Part shown: positions 15,184-23,632 of the stretch, in pieces
Layout of the letters: every line of letters begins with the position of its first letter
How positions within the stretch are numbered: the stretch's first letter is position 1
Origin: Deltaproteobacteria bacterium
Lineage (GTDB): Bacteria; Desulfobacterota; DSM-4660; Desulfatiglandales; HGW-15
Assembly: GCA_020060215.1 (NCBI GenBank)
Contig: JAGVAP010000084.1
Location: 1 to 40,267 of the forward strand
Reading direction: 5' to 3'
Length of the DNA: 40,267 bases
Made by a program: the position numbers and the translations under genes
The notes under the pieces: model-generated
The model's database searches: none
Told to the model about the DNA's origin: nothing
The model's input: the letters and a program-made list of their open reading frames with translations, nothing else

Positions 15184-15230
15184 CCCACGCTCCACGTGGG
15201 GACGCAGGAACGGGACGCTCCTTGCGTCCC
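15184..15230. repeat. Two adjacent short hairpins of REP-like form
   Basis: CCCACG-N5-CGTGGG lies at 15184-15200 and GGGACGC-TCCTT-GCGTCCC at 15212-15230, in the gap between ActF and ActA. The second has the same TCCT loop as the hairpins at 6498-6620 and 38002-38019, with a different stem. Confidence 0.65.
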
Positions 15231-15248
15231 CTGCTCCATGGCTCAAGA

Positions 15249-16472
15249 TCACCCTCCATGCTTCTCCTCCTGGAACTGCTCCACCACCTCCAGAAACATG
15301 GGGTCTCTCAGAGGCAGGGCAGGATACCTCCCCAGGAACAGGAGCACGCACACGAACACCATGCATGCGAACCCCAGCGTAATCATCACCTCCGGTATTC
15401 CGAGGGGGAGCGTGTCACCCCTCCAGACGGCCGGCGCAACCAGCATCATTCGCTCCATCCATATCCCGCCCATGACCACGACGGCAAGGATGACCATGGG
15501 GACGGTCTTGAGCTTGATCCGCCGGCTCAGCAGGACCACGAAGGGAATCCCGTAGCAGCACAGCATCGCGGCCAGAGTCAGGGGCGGCCAGGGGTCCTGC
15601 CTCATGCGGGTGAGGACATACACGCTCTCCTCCGGGATGTTGCCGTACCACATGATCATGAGATGGACATAGAAAAAATCTCCGGTAATCAGACAGAACC
15701 CCAGCATGAGCTGGCCCAGTCCAAGGTATTGTCTCTCCCTTACGAACAGGCCCATTCCCATCCACCGGACCCCGACGGCAAGAAGGATGAACAACGCCGC
15801 CAGTCCGGTATAAAAGCTCCCCATGAAGTACCATGCCCCAAAGAGAGTGCTGAACCAGTGGGGTTCGAGAGACATCATCAGGTCGAAAGCAAGGATGGTG
15901 AGTACGAATGCATAGAGGACGCCATAAACGGGTGCGATCCTCTTCTGCGCCAGGGTGGATGCGCTCTCCGGCGGCCCGGCCCCGCCCCGCGATTTGCGAT
16001 CGATCCGGATGGAATGGCTGATGAGCCAGATCCCTGCGGCGGCGAGCAGGACCAGCCCGGCCCCGTTTCTCAGGAAGAGGAAGGGAACGTTCAGCCACGC
16101 CGCTTTTTCGGGCAGGGGTTCATGGATCCAGTGAAAGAGGTGTTCCCTGCCGAAATAGAGGGCCCAGAACAGGACGCACGCGAGGGGCAAGAAGGCGCCC
16201 ATGGACTCGGCCAGCCTTTTCAGCGGCCTTCCCCAGCGTGCGTCGGTGATGGTCAGGACGGCCGAAAACATCACGCCGGCTGAGGCCACCCCGACCCAGA
16301 AGACGAAGTTGACCAGGTAGGTCTGCCATGCCCGCTCGGGATGGCTTCCAAGTATGCCGAGAAGGAAGACGGCCGCCCCCGCAAGGATGAGCAGAACGCA
16401 GACCAGCATCAAGCCTGTCCTTTTCCCGAGACCTGCCTGCTCCATGCTCCTCGTCATCTCCGGGGTGATCAT
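15249..16472 (-). CDS. actF: Alternative complex III membrane subunit, ActF
   Basis: The 407-residue, about ten-helix protein shares the ActF pattern: YLVNFVFWVGVASAGVMFSAVLTITDARWGRPLKRLAESMGAFLP near the N-terminus, a central MMSLEPHWFSTLFGAWYFMG, and later DFFYVHLMIMWYGNIPEES and a WMERMMLV helix. ActF is a quinol-oxidoreductase membrane subunit related to NrfD/ActC that completes the membrane arm. The ATG at 16472 has AGGACAG upstream. It follows ActD by 237 bases of repeat-bearing sequence. The NrfD-like ActC at 17216-18559 is the paralogue; the EPHWFST motif separates the two. Confidence 0.87.
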   Translation of the reverse strand: MITPEMTRSMEQAGLGKRTGLMLVCVLLILAGAAVFLLGILGSHPERAWQTYLVNFVFWVGVASAGVMFSAVLTITDARWGRPLKRLAESMGAFLPLACVLFWALYFGREHLFHWIHEPLPEKAAWLNVPFLFLRNGAGLVLLAAAGIWLISHSIRIDRKSRGGAGPPESASTLAQKRIAPVYGVLYAFVLTILAFDLMMSLEPHWFSTLFGAWYFMGSFYTGLAALFILLAVGVRWMGMGLFVRERQYLGLGQLMLGFCLITGDFFYVHLMIMWYGNIPEESVYVLTRMRQDPWPPLTLAAMLCCYGIPFVVLLSRRIKLKTVPMVILAVVVMGGIWMERMMLVAPAVWRGDTLPLGIPEVMITLGFACMVFVCVLLFLGRYPALPLRDPMFLEVVEQFQEEKHGG

Positions 16473-16506
16473 GGAATCTGTCCTTTGCCCTCTGTCTTCA
16501 AAAACG

Positions 16507-16618
16507 ATCCAGGATACAGGATGCAGGATTCAGGGTAAAAGCTCTTGCCGCACCCCCGGACCATGTCACGTGTCTTCCCTCCCATCCCGTATCCTGCCTC
16601 CCCGATCCTGGATCCACT
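16507..16618. repeat. Inverted pair of 7-bp periodic microrepeats (CAGGATN type)
   Basis: At 16507-16540 the plus strand is built of units such as CAGGATA and CAGGATG. At 16586-16618 the same unit type appears on the opposite strand. As at 11453-11540, two inverted copies face each other within one intergenic gap of the respiratory operon. Confidence 0.75.
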
Positions 16619-16709
16619 CACCTCGGCGCATGAGCAGCTCCAAGGTTTCTCGCCTCGTTCAAACTGCCCGTCTGCCAGCGGTCGTGCTGGCCTCCGACCT
16701 TCCCGCCTT

Positions 16710-17219
16710 TCAAAACTCCTTCACGTCCGCCGCGCCGGACCGGAGAATGATCTGCCGGACCCGTCCCTTTTCTTGATCCCCGCAGGGGACCACCGCCCCG
16801 TAATGATCACGGCTGAAGCGGGGATCGTAATCGGGGGGGAGCCGAAGGCTGGGCAGGCGGGTTTGAACCGCGATGCCGATCAGCGTCGCGAACACTGCGA
16901 ACAGGATGCAGAACTCGAAGGCGATGACCACATAAGGGACGATGACGACGGGGGGTTTCCCCCAGACGATGAAACTCCACTTCAGGGCGGCGAAGTTTGC
17001 AAGGCCGAACCCGAAAAGAGCGCCTGTGATCGCCCCTGTGAGCGTGAAGTAGCGAACGGGCGAGGGCTTCCCCTCCATGATGTCCGTGATCTCTTCGGTC
17101 CGGGTGGGGGAGTAGACCCGCTCGACCCGGAAGCCGCCGTCCTTCAGCTGTCGGACCCCCGAGAGCAGGGAATCCAGGGATGGGAAGATACCCACCACAC
17201 CGCTTTTGAATCTGCTCAT
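16710..17219 (-). CDS. actD: Alternative complex III subunit ActD (DUF3341)
   Basis: The 169-residue protein starts with a cytoplasmic ferredoxin-like fold domain (GVVGIFPSLDSLLSGVRQLKDGGFRVERVYSP). It has two transmembrane helices (LTGAITGALFGFGLANFAAL and PYVVIAFEFCILFAVFATLIGIAV) and the conserved RLPSLRLPPDYDPRFSRDHYG tail. This is the DUF3341 pattern of ActD, a membrane subunit without cofactors. Its ATG overlaps the ActC stop as ATGA. No haem or iron-sulfur ligand is present, as expected. Confidence 0.88.
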   Translation of the reverse strand: MSRFKSGVVGIFPSLDSLLSGVRQLKDGGFRVERVYSPTRTEEITDIMEGKPSPVRYFTLTGAITGALFGFGLANFAALKWSFIVWGKPPVVIVPYVVIAFEFCILFAVFATLIGIAVQTRLPSLRLPPDYDPRFSRDHYGAVVPCGDQEKGRVRQIILRSGAADVKEF

Positions 17220-18559
17220 GCGCGCAACTCCCCTTTACCCCTGCCCGGGGCCGGGAGTTCCTCCTTCAGTTCGCTCATGGAGATCGAGGGGAGAAACTTT
17301 GCAAACAGGATGAAGAGCAGGAAGAACGCGCTCATGGAGCCGAACATGATCCCGTATTCGACCCAGGTCGGCCCGAAGTAGCGCCCCCAGGAATAGGGAT
17401 CGAACTCGTGGGCCGGCGAGCTGAGGATGATGACGTACCGCTCGTACCACATGCCGATCTGAACCATGACGGCGATGACCAGCAGCGGAACCAGGCGGGT
17501 TCGCAGTCTCTTGATGAAGAACCCCAGGGGAGCGACGGAGTTGAAACCGATCATGATCCAGAACTGGAGCGCGTAGGGCCCCGTGGCCCTCCACAGAAAG
17601 ATATCCCTTTCCACCACGTTCCCGCTGTACCATGCGATGAAGAGCTCGGTGGCGTATGAGTATCCCATGATGAGACCGGTGAACACGATGGTCTGGGCAA
17701 CCCTCTCGAAGATCCTGATGGTCAGGATATCCTCCAGCCTGAAGAGGAGACGGAGGGGGATGAGCAGGATCAGGACCATGGCCAGCCCGGAGTGAATGGC
17801 GCCGGCCACGAAGTAGGGGGCGAAAATGGTGCTGTGCCATCCGGGGACTACGCCCAGAGCGAAGTCCCAGGAGACGACGCTGTGCACGGAGATGACCAGG
17901 GGGGTTGCAAGCGCGGCCAGGAGCAGGTAACCCCATCCGTGATGGGTCCACTGCAGATGGTCGCCTGTCCACCCGAGCGAAAAGATGCCGTAGATCTTCT
18001 TCCTGAGACCGGAGGACCGATCGCGCACGGTGGCGAGGTCCGGGAGCAGCCCCGTGTACCAGAACAGCGAGCTCACCGTCAGATAGGTCGATATGGCCAC
18101 CACATCGAAGACCAGCGGGGATTGGAAGTTGGGCCAGAGATCGCGCTGGTTCGGATACGGCAGGATCCAATAGACGATCCACACCCTGCCCAGGTGGATG
18201 AGGGGGAACAGCCCTGCGATCGCCACGGCGAAGACGGTCATGGCCTCCGCGGCCCGGGCCAGGGGATTGCGCCACCTCGCCTTCAGCAGGTAGAGGATGG
18301 CGGAGATCAGCGTCCCCGAATGGGCGATCCCCACCCAGAAGACGAAGTTGATCAGGTAGGTCCCCCACATGACCGGGTGGTTAATGCCGGCCGCGCCCAT
18401 GCCGGTGGCGATCTGGTACGCCCAGCAGAAGCCCCCGAAGGCGGTCCCCAGGGCGGCAACCAGCACAAGCGTCCAGAACAGCCCGCGGGGAGGGCTCAGG
18501 GTGCGCAGGATCTTGTCATCCGTCTCCGCGTACGTGAGCTGTTTGAAGGGCAGTTCCAT
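17216..18559 (-). CDS. actC: Alternative complex III quinol-site subunit ActC (NrfD family)
   Basis: The 447-residue protein has about ten helices and typical ActC stretches: WGTYLINFVFWVGIAHSGTLISAILYLLKARWR, WILPYPNQRDLWPNFQSPLVFDVVAISTYLTVSSLFWYTGLLPDLA, and later GWHSTIFAPYFVAGAIHSGLAMVLIL and FIAWYSGN. In this family the quinol is oxidised at the periplasmic side next to ActB. The ATG at 18559 is chosen because AAAGGA lies 6 bases upstream; a TTG at 18574 opens the frame slightly earlier. ActD overlaps its stop. It lies 49 bases after the ActB stop, across a 9-bp tandem repeat. Confidence 0.9.
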   Translation of the reverse strand: MELPFKQLTYAETDDKILRTLSPPRGLFWTLVLVAALGTAFGGFCWAYQIATGMGAAGINHPVMWGTYLINFVFWVGIAHSGTLISAILYLLKARWRNPLARAAEAMTVFAVAIAGLFPLIHLGRVWIVYWILPYPNQRDLWPNFQSPLVFDVVAISTYLTVSSLFWYTGLLPDLATVRDRSSGLRKKIYGIFSLGWTGDHLQWTHHGWGYLLLAALATPLVISVHSVVSWDFALGVVPGWHSTIFAPYFVAGAIHSGLAMVLILLIPLRLLFRLEDILTIRIFERVAQTIVFTGLIMGYSYATELFIAWYSGNVVERDIFLWRATGPYALQFWIMIGFNSVAPLGFFIKRLRTRLVPLLVIAVMVQIGMWYERYVIILSSPAHEFDPYSWGRYFGPTWVEYGIMFGSMSAFFLLFILFAKFLPSISMSELKEELPAPGRGKGELRA

Positions 18560-18580
18560 CGCATCCTTTTTCAAATGAGA

Positions 18581-18616
18581 ATCGGACTGATCGGTCCGAT
18601 CGGTCGGATCAGACCG
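18581..18616. repeat. Four tandem 9-bp units (ATCGGNCNG type) at the ActB stop
   Basis: Units beginning ATCGG recur every 9 bases from 18581, four times, and inverted pairing such as ATCGGAC/GTCCGAT is possible within the array. The ActB stop codon (18609-18611) lies inside it. Confidence 0.75.
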
Positions 18617-21542
18617 ATGTGCTCAAATCCTGCTCGATCCTCTTGAGGTAAATCACCGCCGGTTTGGTGTTCAGGTGGTGCAGGACCTGGTAGGCCCTCG
18701 GGCTCTTGATCAGCCTGGAGACGCGGCTTTCCGGGTCTTTCAGGTTGCCGAAAATGAGCGCATTCGTGGGGCATGTCTGTGCGCACGCGGTGGTGAAATC
18801 CCCGTCCCGCACGGTCCGGTCCTGCTCCCTTGCCCGGAGCTTGGCCTTGGTGATGCGCTGGATGCAGAAGGAGCATTTCTCCATGATCCCCTTCTGGCGC
18901 ACGGTCACATCCGGGTTCAGCTGCAGATCCAGGGGCCATGGCCTCGTCCATGTATACCAGTTGAACCGGCGCACCTTGTAGGGATCGTTCTGGGAGCAGA
19001 AGCGGGTGCCGAAACACCGGTTATAGACCTGGTTGTTCAAACCCTCCACACTGTGCTGCGGCGCATAGATGGGACAGACCGACTCGCACGGGGCCGAGTC
19101 GCAGTGCTGGCAGAGCATCACCAGCCAGCGCGCGCGATGGTCCCTGTCGAAATAACGCTGTACGCGGATCCAGGACATCTCGCGGCCCTTGAGGATCTGC
19201 TCTCTTCCAACAAACGCCACATTGTTCTCGGCATAGCATGCCACCACGCAGGCGCCGCATCCGGTACACCGATCCAGGTCCACCACCATGGCCCACCGGT
19301 AGTCGGAGTGCACATGGGGAGCATAAAAATCCCGTCTCCGATCCCACCCTTCCGGGAGCGGCACGGTGATGTCCGGCTTCTTTCCTGCCGCGAGGTCCCC
19401 CCGGTATTCTTCAAGGGTGGTCGTCTCCAGGATATGCCTGCGGTACTCGTAGAAGCCGCCGTCGGTATGGGCAATGGGAAAGGTTTCCCCTGTCTTCCTG
19501 ATGGTCACGCGCAGCGGGCTCGCCCCTCCCGGCCCATCCGGTTGCGCAGGGAAGAGCGACATGGGGTTCCCGGGAAGCCCCGATGCAAAACGACCGTACG
19601 CCGTGTGCCCCTGCCCGAGGGGGACGGCGATGGTCTCGGGGATCACGCTGTAATGGGGCCGTACCGGGATACGCAGCGTCCCGGAGCCGGATCGGACATC
19701 CAGAAAGTCTCCCTTTTCGATCCCCAGCTCCTTCGCCGTATCCGGGTGGATCTCGGCCCACCCGCCCCAGGTGATCTGGGTGATGGGGTCCGGCAGCTCC
19801 TGTATCCAGGGGCTGTTCGCCATTCGTCCATCATAGAACTGGACCGTGGGATAAGCGACGAGCCGAACTCCCCCTTGCTCCCCTTTTTCCACCGCCGCAG
19901 GGGGGAATGAAAAACTCTCGGGGGAGGGCCTTCCCGGCTCGGGCGCTTCACCGTCCGGCTCAAGGTACATCCCCCCGCGCTGAAGGGCCTGGGCCCAGAA
20001 GAGCGGGAAAGGCTGCTTCGCCCCCGACGCCTTCCACCGCCGCTCCCACGAGAGGAGAAGGATTTCATGAAAGTCTCTCCAGGGAAACCGATCCCTGCCG
20101 AAGGACGACCTCCCGCCCCGGATCAGGATGTCCCCAAACGGCCTGGTGTCATGGAGCGGTCCCATGACCGGCTGCACGATGCCTGTCACCCCGCTGCGGG
20201 GAGAGAACTCGCCCCAGGATTCCAGCGGAGTATGGGTCGGGAAGATGTAATCGGCGAGCTCCGTGGTTTCGTCCATGAAGCTGGAAAAACTGATCGACGC
20301 GGGGACCGCCCGGATGGCCTCCCGGAGACCCCAGGAGTGAGGCAGAGAGAACACGGGATTGGCGTCCCGGAAGAGGAACAGGTCCACCCTGCCCGACCTC
20401 ATCTCTTCAAAAACCTCTCTCAGGCCGGCGGTCGACTCCACCCGGCCCTGGGCCGACGCTGCTTCCCATCGGATGATACCCTTGGTCCCGGGATTCGTCG
20501 AATTCAGCAGGTTGGCCGCCACCGCCGCATAGGTGCCGTGGGGGGAGAACCAGCTCAAGCCCTCCGCCAGGGCCAGGGGTCTTTTCGCCTTTGAGAACTG
20601 CCGCGCCACGCCCCGGATGGCCTTTTCGTCCACGCCGCTTTGCTCGGCCACTCCCGCCAGGGAATAGCCCTGCAGCGACCTCCTGAAACCCTCGTCCCCG
20701 ACCTGCCCCATTTCTGCAAGTGCCAGGAGGATCCCGATGCCGACCAGGTATTCGGTTCCCGGGACCACCTGGAGATGGAGGTCCGCATTGGCCGCCGTAA
20801 TGGAGTGCCGGGGTCCTACAAAGACGAACAGGTTCTTTCTCCCCCCTTTCGGCTCGTGGAACCGGCTGAAGCCCCTCGAGTACTCCACGTTCGAAAGCCA
20901 CGTCTCGAGGAAGCCGGCGTTGAAGGAGATCAGAAGATCGGCTTCCTCCATCCGGTAAGCGGGAATCAGGTCATGGCCGAAGACGATCCGGTTGGCCCGG
21001 ATCAGCGGCTCATAAGTGAACGGCTCGAAGAGCACGTTCCTCCCGTTTCCGGCCAGACCGCAGACGTGTGCAACGAGCTCCTGCAACGGCCCCGTGATCA
21101 GATCCGTCATGAAGACAAGCCGCCCGGGTTCCCCCCGCGCAGCCACCTTTCGCAACACTCCCGAGAGCACCTCTTCGGCCTCCGGCCACGACATGGGGAC
21201 GAATCCGGTGTCCGTCTTCCGCAGCGGCCTCTGGATGCGGTCCGGATCGTACAGATGGGTAAGGGAGGCCTGGCCGCGGGGGCAGAGCGCGCCCCGGCTG
21301 ATGGGGTTTTCCGGATTGCCCTCCACCTTGATGACGCGGCCGTCCCGGTTCTTGGCAAGCATGCCGCAGCCTGCGGGGCATTCGCGGCACGTCGTCGCAA
21401 AGAAGGAGGCCTCACCGGGGATCAGGGATTCGGGAGGGACGATGTAGGGCAGGCGGACACCGGGCTGTTCGGAACACCCGAGGGTTCCCGTCCCGGCGAT
21501 TCCAAGGAGCTTGATGAAATTTCGGCGGCTGATTGCGGCCAT
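18609..21542 (-). CDS. actB: Alternative complex III iron-sulfur subunit ActB
   Basis: The 977-residue protein has a twin-arginine signal (SRRNFIKLLGIAGTG, residues 5-19) followed by LGC, so it may also be a lipoprotein. The N-terminal two-thirds is a molybdopterin-oxidoreductase-like domain; it keeps four cysteines, Cys52, Cys55, Cys59 and Cys87, in the C-x2-C-x3-C-x27-C spacing of a [4Fe-4S] site. The C-terminal part is a four-cluster ferredoxin-like domain (CTGCGACVVAC, CQHCDSAPCESVC, CSFCIQR, CAQTCPTNAL). ActB accepts electrons from ActC-bound quinol and passes them to the haem subunits. It is the first gene of the eleven-gene operon. The ribosome site before 21542 is weak (GGACGG). Confidence 0.9.
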   Translation of the reverse strand: MAAISRRNFIKLLGIAGTGTLGCSEQPGVRLPYIVPPESLIPGEASFFATTCRECPAGCGMLAKNRDGRVIKVEGNPENPISRGALCPRGQASLTHLYDPDRIQRPLRKTDTGFVPMSWPEAEEVLSGVLRKVAARGEPGRLVFMTDLITGPLQELVAHVCGLAGNGRNVLFEPFTYEPLIRANRIVFGHDLIPAYRMEEADLLISFNAGFLETWLSNVEYSRGFSRFHEPKGGRKNLFVFVGPRHSITAANADLHLQVVPGTEYLVGIGILLALAEMGQVGDEGFRRSLQGYSLAGVAEQSGVDEKAIRGVARQFSKAKRPLALAEGLSWFSPHGTYAAVAANLLNSTNPGTKGIIRWEAASAQGRVESTAGLREVFEEMRSGRVDLFLFRDANPVFSLPHSWGLREAIRAVPASISFSSFMDETTELADYIFPTHTPLESWGEFSPRSGVTGIVQPVMGPLHDTRPFGDILIRGGRSSFGRDRFPWRDFHEILLLSWERRWKASGAKQPFPLFWAQALQRGGMYLEPDGEAPEPGRPSPESFSFPPAAVEKGEQGGVRLVAYPTVQFYDGRMANSPWIQELPDPITQITWGGWAEIHPDTAKELGIEKGDFLDVRSGSGTLRIPVRPHYSVIPETIAVPLGQGHTAYGRFASGLPGNPMSLFPAQPDGPGGASPLRVTIRKTGETFPIAHTDGGFYEYRRHILETTTLEEYRGDLAAGKKPDITVPLPEGWDRRRDFYAPHVHSDYRWAMVVDLDRCTGCGACVVACYAENNVAFVGREQILKGREMSWIRVQRYFDRDHRARWLVMLCQHCDSAPCESVCPIYAPQHSVEGLNNQVYNRCFGTRFCSQNDPYKVRRFNWYTWTRPWPLDLQLNPDVTVRQKGIMEKCSFCIQRITKAKLRAREQDRTVRDGDFTTACAQTCPTNALIFGNLKDPESRVSRLIKSPRAYQVLHHLNTKPAVIYLKRIEQDLSTSV

Positions 21543-21711
21543 TCAAACCGTCCAGTTTCCCCCGGCTCTTCATCATGGGAGCATGCGCCAGGGGGCAGGG
21601 CGCAGCGCAGTCTCAGAAAGCGTTTTACGATCAGTGGGTCGTATCGGTAAATGGGTTTCAGACCGTATTTGTGCAAATCAGAGGGTCTGGAAAATAGGAC
21701 GATTGAATATA

Positions 21712-21740
21712 TGAATACAAGGTATAACCTTGCCTGTCAA
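21712..21740 (-). promoter_or_regulatory. Promoter of the ACIII-cbb3 operon with a palindromic spacer
   Basis: On the minus strand TTGACA (21740-21735) and TATTCA (21717-21712) are 17 bases apart. The spacer contains the perfect inverted repeat CAAGGT-ATA-ACCTTG (21718-21732). The pair lies about 170 bases upstream of ActB. A second palindrome, ATTTG-TG-CAAAT (21667-21678), lies in the leader. No gene for a cognate regulator is in the window. Confidence 0.7.
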
Positions 21741-21796
21741 ATAATGGATCCGCAACGAAAATGGTCCACCCGTGTGGCTGTCGGCTGAGCGCCCGG

Positions 21797-22648
21797 CTAT
21801 CCATTGACGATCCTCCCACCGTTGGGGTGGAGCACCTGCCCGCTCATGTACGAGGAGTCGCGCGAGGCGAGGAAAACATAGCAGGGGGCGACCTCTTCCG
21901 GCTGTCCGGCCCGCTTCATGGGGGTGTTCGCTCCGAAGGATTCCACGTGCTCCTCGTCGAAGGTGGCCGGGATCAGCGGGGTCCAGATAGGTCCGGGCGC
22001 CACCGCATTCACACGCACCCCCCGGTCGGCCAGGTGGAGGCTCAGGGAACGCGTGAAGGCCACGATCGCGCCCTTGGTGGCCGAGTAATCGAGCAGGGAG
22101 GGGTGTCCGGCATAGGCCGTGACCGACGTGGTGTTGATGATGGCGGACCCTTCCTTCAGATGCGGGAGACATGCCTTGACCAGGTAGAACATGGAGAAGA
22201 TGTTGCTCTGGAAGGTCCGCAGCAGGGCTTCCGCGCTGATCTCGGCAATGCTTTCGCGCTCGTGCTGTTCGGCCGCGTTGTTCACCAGGATGTCCACCGC
22301 GCCCAATGTCTCGACCACCTTCCCGACCGAGTCCCTGCAAAACGGTTCCGCCCCTACATCTCCGCTGAACAGGAGACAGCGCCGGCCTTCCTGCTCCACC
22401 CTGGCCCTGGTTTCCTCCGCGTCCCGGTGCTCGCTCAGGTAGAGAATGGCGATGTCCGCCCCCTCCTTGGCGAAGGCGACGGCGACTGCGCGTCCGATGC
22501 CGCTGTCTCCTCCGGTGATCAGTGCGACCTTGCCCTTGAGCTTGCCCGCGGCGAGGTATTCCGGACCCTCTGTCTGCGGCCTGGGTTTCATCTTCCCGGA
22601 GACCCCCGGTTGCTTCTGCTGCTGCGGCGGGAACTGCTTCTTCTTCAC
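21797..22648 (-). CDS. General-stress type SDR oxidoreductase
   Basis: The 283-residue classical short-chain dehydrogenase has a proline/glutamine-rich N-terminal extension of about 35 residues. TGGDSGIG (45-52) binds the nucleotide, NNAA lies at 123-126, and the catalytic Tyr188/Lys192 are in DYSATK. The extension, VALITGGDSGIGRAVAVAFAKEGADIAI and the ending SSYMSGQVLHPNGGRIVNG match the YghA/general-stress-protein-39 branch, whose substrates are not settled. The start is a GTG at 22648 with GGGAGG upstream. It lies upstream of the respiratory operon on the same strand, but the promoter at 21712-21740 separates them. Its neighbours on the right are stress-type genes. Confidence 0.85.
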   Translation of the reverse strand: MKKKQFPPQQQKQPGVSGKMKPRPQTEGPEYLAAGKLKGKVALITGGDSGIGRAVAVAFAKEGADIAILYLSEHRDAEETRARVEQEGRRCLLFSGDVGAEPFCRDSVGKVVETLGAVDILVNNAAEQHERESIAEISAEALLRTFQSNIFSMFYLVKACLPHLKEGSAIINTTSVTAYAGHPSLLDYSATKGAIVAFTRSLSLHLADRGVRVNAVAPGPIWTPLIPATFDEEHVESFGANTPMKRAGQPEEVAPCYVFLASRDSSYMSGQVLHPNGGRIVNG

Positions 22649-23013
22649 TGTGCCATCCTCCCCTCTCGTAAAGCCCGATAGTACCCTCTACGAGACGACG
22701 TTCGCCCGTTCCTCGAGCGAAAGCTTTACCTCCACTTCAGCCTGCACACCCTCCCAAACCGCTGGAGGTGCGGCCGATTACCGCGATGATAGGAGGCAAT
22801 CGGAAAGAGGCAAATGGGAGGAAGGCCGTATCGTGCGGGCCGCCTGCTTGTATTCCGACCCCTGGAAAGCGGCAGAACGGTGGTTCGCGAATAAGACCGA
22901 TGGAAAAACCAAATGGGGGGAAAGCCCTATTCCTCTCAGGGTCTTTGATGTTCATGTTGTTGCTTAGATGACTCTTATCGGCGCAGAGGAACAGAGGTAA
23001 AGGAGGACCGGAC
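22649..23013. other. 365-bp divergent gap before the DUF1328 gene
   Basis: The gap separates the leftward SDR from the rightward DUF1328 gene and must hold both promoters. I see no convincing gene, RNA or operator. Short frames here have no ribosome site and no family resemblance. Confidence 0.4.
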
Positions 23014-23190
23014 ATGCTTACGTGGGCCGTCATCTCGTTCATTGTGGCCCTGGTTGCAGCCCTGTTCGGCTTCGGCGGGATGGCCTCTGTGGGAGTGGGG
23101 ATAGCCAGGGTTCTCTTCTTCGTCTTTCTCGTCATCTCCGTCGTCGCGTTTGTCGCCGGCATCATGAGACGGACGAGGACCCGTATGTAG
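23014..23190 (+). CDS. DUF1328 small membrane protein (YtjA-like)
   Basis: The 58-residue protein (start MLTWAVISFIVALVAALFGFGG) has AGGAGG 6 bases before its ATG. Two hydrophobic helices with the conserved ALFGFGGMAS turn and a basic tail (MRRTRTRM) match the DUF1328/YtjA family, which is often stress-induced and of unknown function. It lies 85 bases before the YtxH gene on the same strand, so both may be transcribed together. Confidence 0.85.
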   Translation: MLTWAVISFIVALVAALFGFGGMASVGVGIARVLFFVFLVISVVAFVAGIMRRTRTRM

Positions 23191-23275
23191 GCAACCGTTT
23201 CGCTTCCGGAAGGAGCGAGTCCCAGGAACAACATGTAAGAGGGGGTGCGATCCTCCCCCGAAAGGAGGTCTTTGA

Positions 23276-23599
23276 ATGGAGAACGGCAAGAAGAACCTCG
23301 AGAGGCTGACCTTTTTTCTGATGGGCGGTGCAGTGGCCGCCGGAGTGGCCTTCCTGGTGAGCCCCAAGTCGGGGAGGGAGAACCGGGAGATCCTGGCCTC
23401 CAAGGCCAGAGAAGGCAGGGATTTCCTGGGAAACCAGATTCGCCGCGGCAGGGAGTACGTGCTGAAGGGGAAGGAGCACGCGACCGAGCAGGCCCGGGAC
23501 ATGGCCGCACGCGCCAGGGAAGCTGCGCGGGAGCAGGCGGAAAACGTTCGCTCCCAGGCAGAGGAAGGCAGGGAACCCGAGCTGCCGCCTTCCATGTGA
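23276..23599 (+). CDS. YtxH domain protein
   Basis: The 107-residue protein begins with one transmembrane helix (LTFFLMGGAVAAGVAFLVSPKSGRENRE), the YtxH signature in which a helix runs into a basic PKSGRE segment, followed by a long charged alanine-rich helix. AAAGGAGG precedes the ATG by 7 bases. Family members respond to envelope or general stress. The coiled tail (HATEQARDMAARAREAAREQAENVRSQAEE) resembles that of the protein at 9339-9860. Confidence 0.82.
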   Translation: MENGKKNLERLTFFLMGGAVAAGVAFLVSPKSGRENREILASKAREGRDFLGNQIRRGREYVLKGKEHATEQARDMAARAREAAREQAENVRSQAEEGREPELPPSM

Positions 23600-23632
23600 G
23601 TCGTGCGCGCGTCTTCGCCGCGGATGGGTACC

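Noticed and set aside
22768..22971. 67-codon frame before the DUF1328 gene
   Set aside because: No ribosome site and no domain; the translation looks random and the gap must hold promoters.
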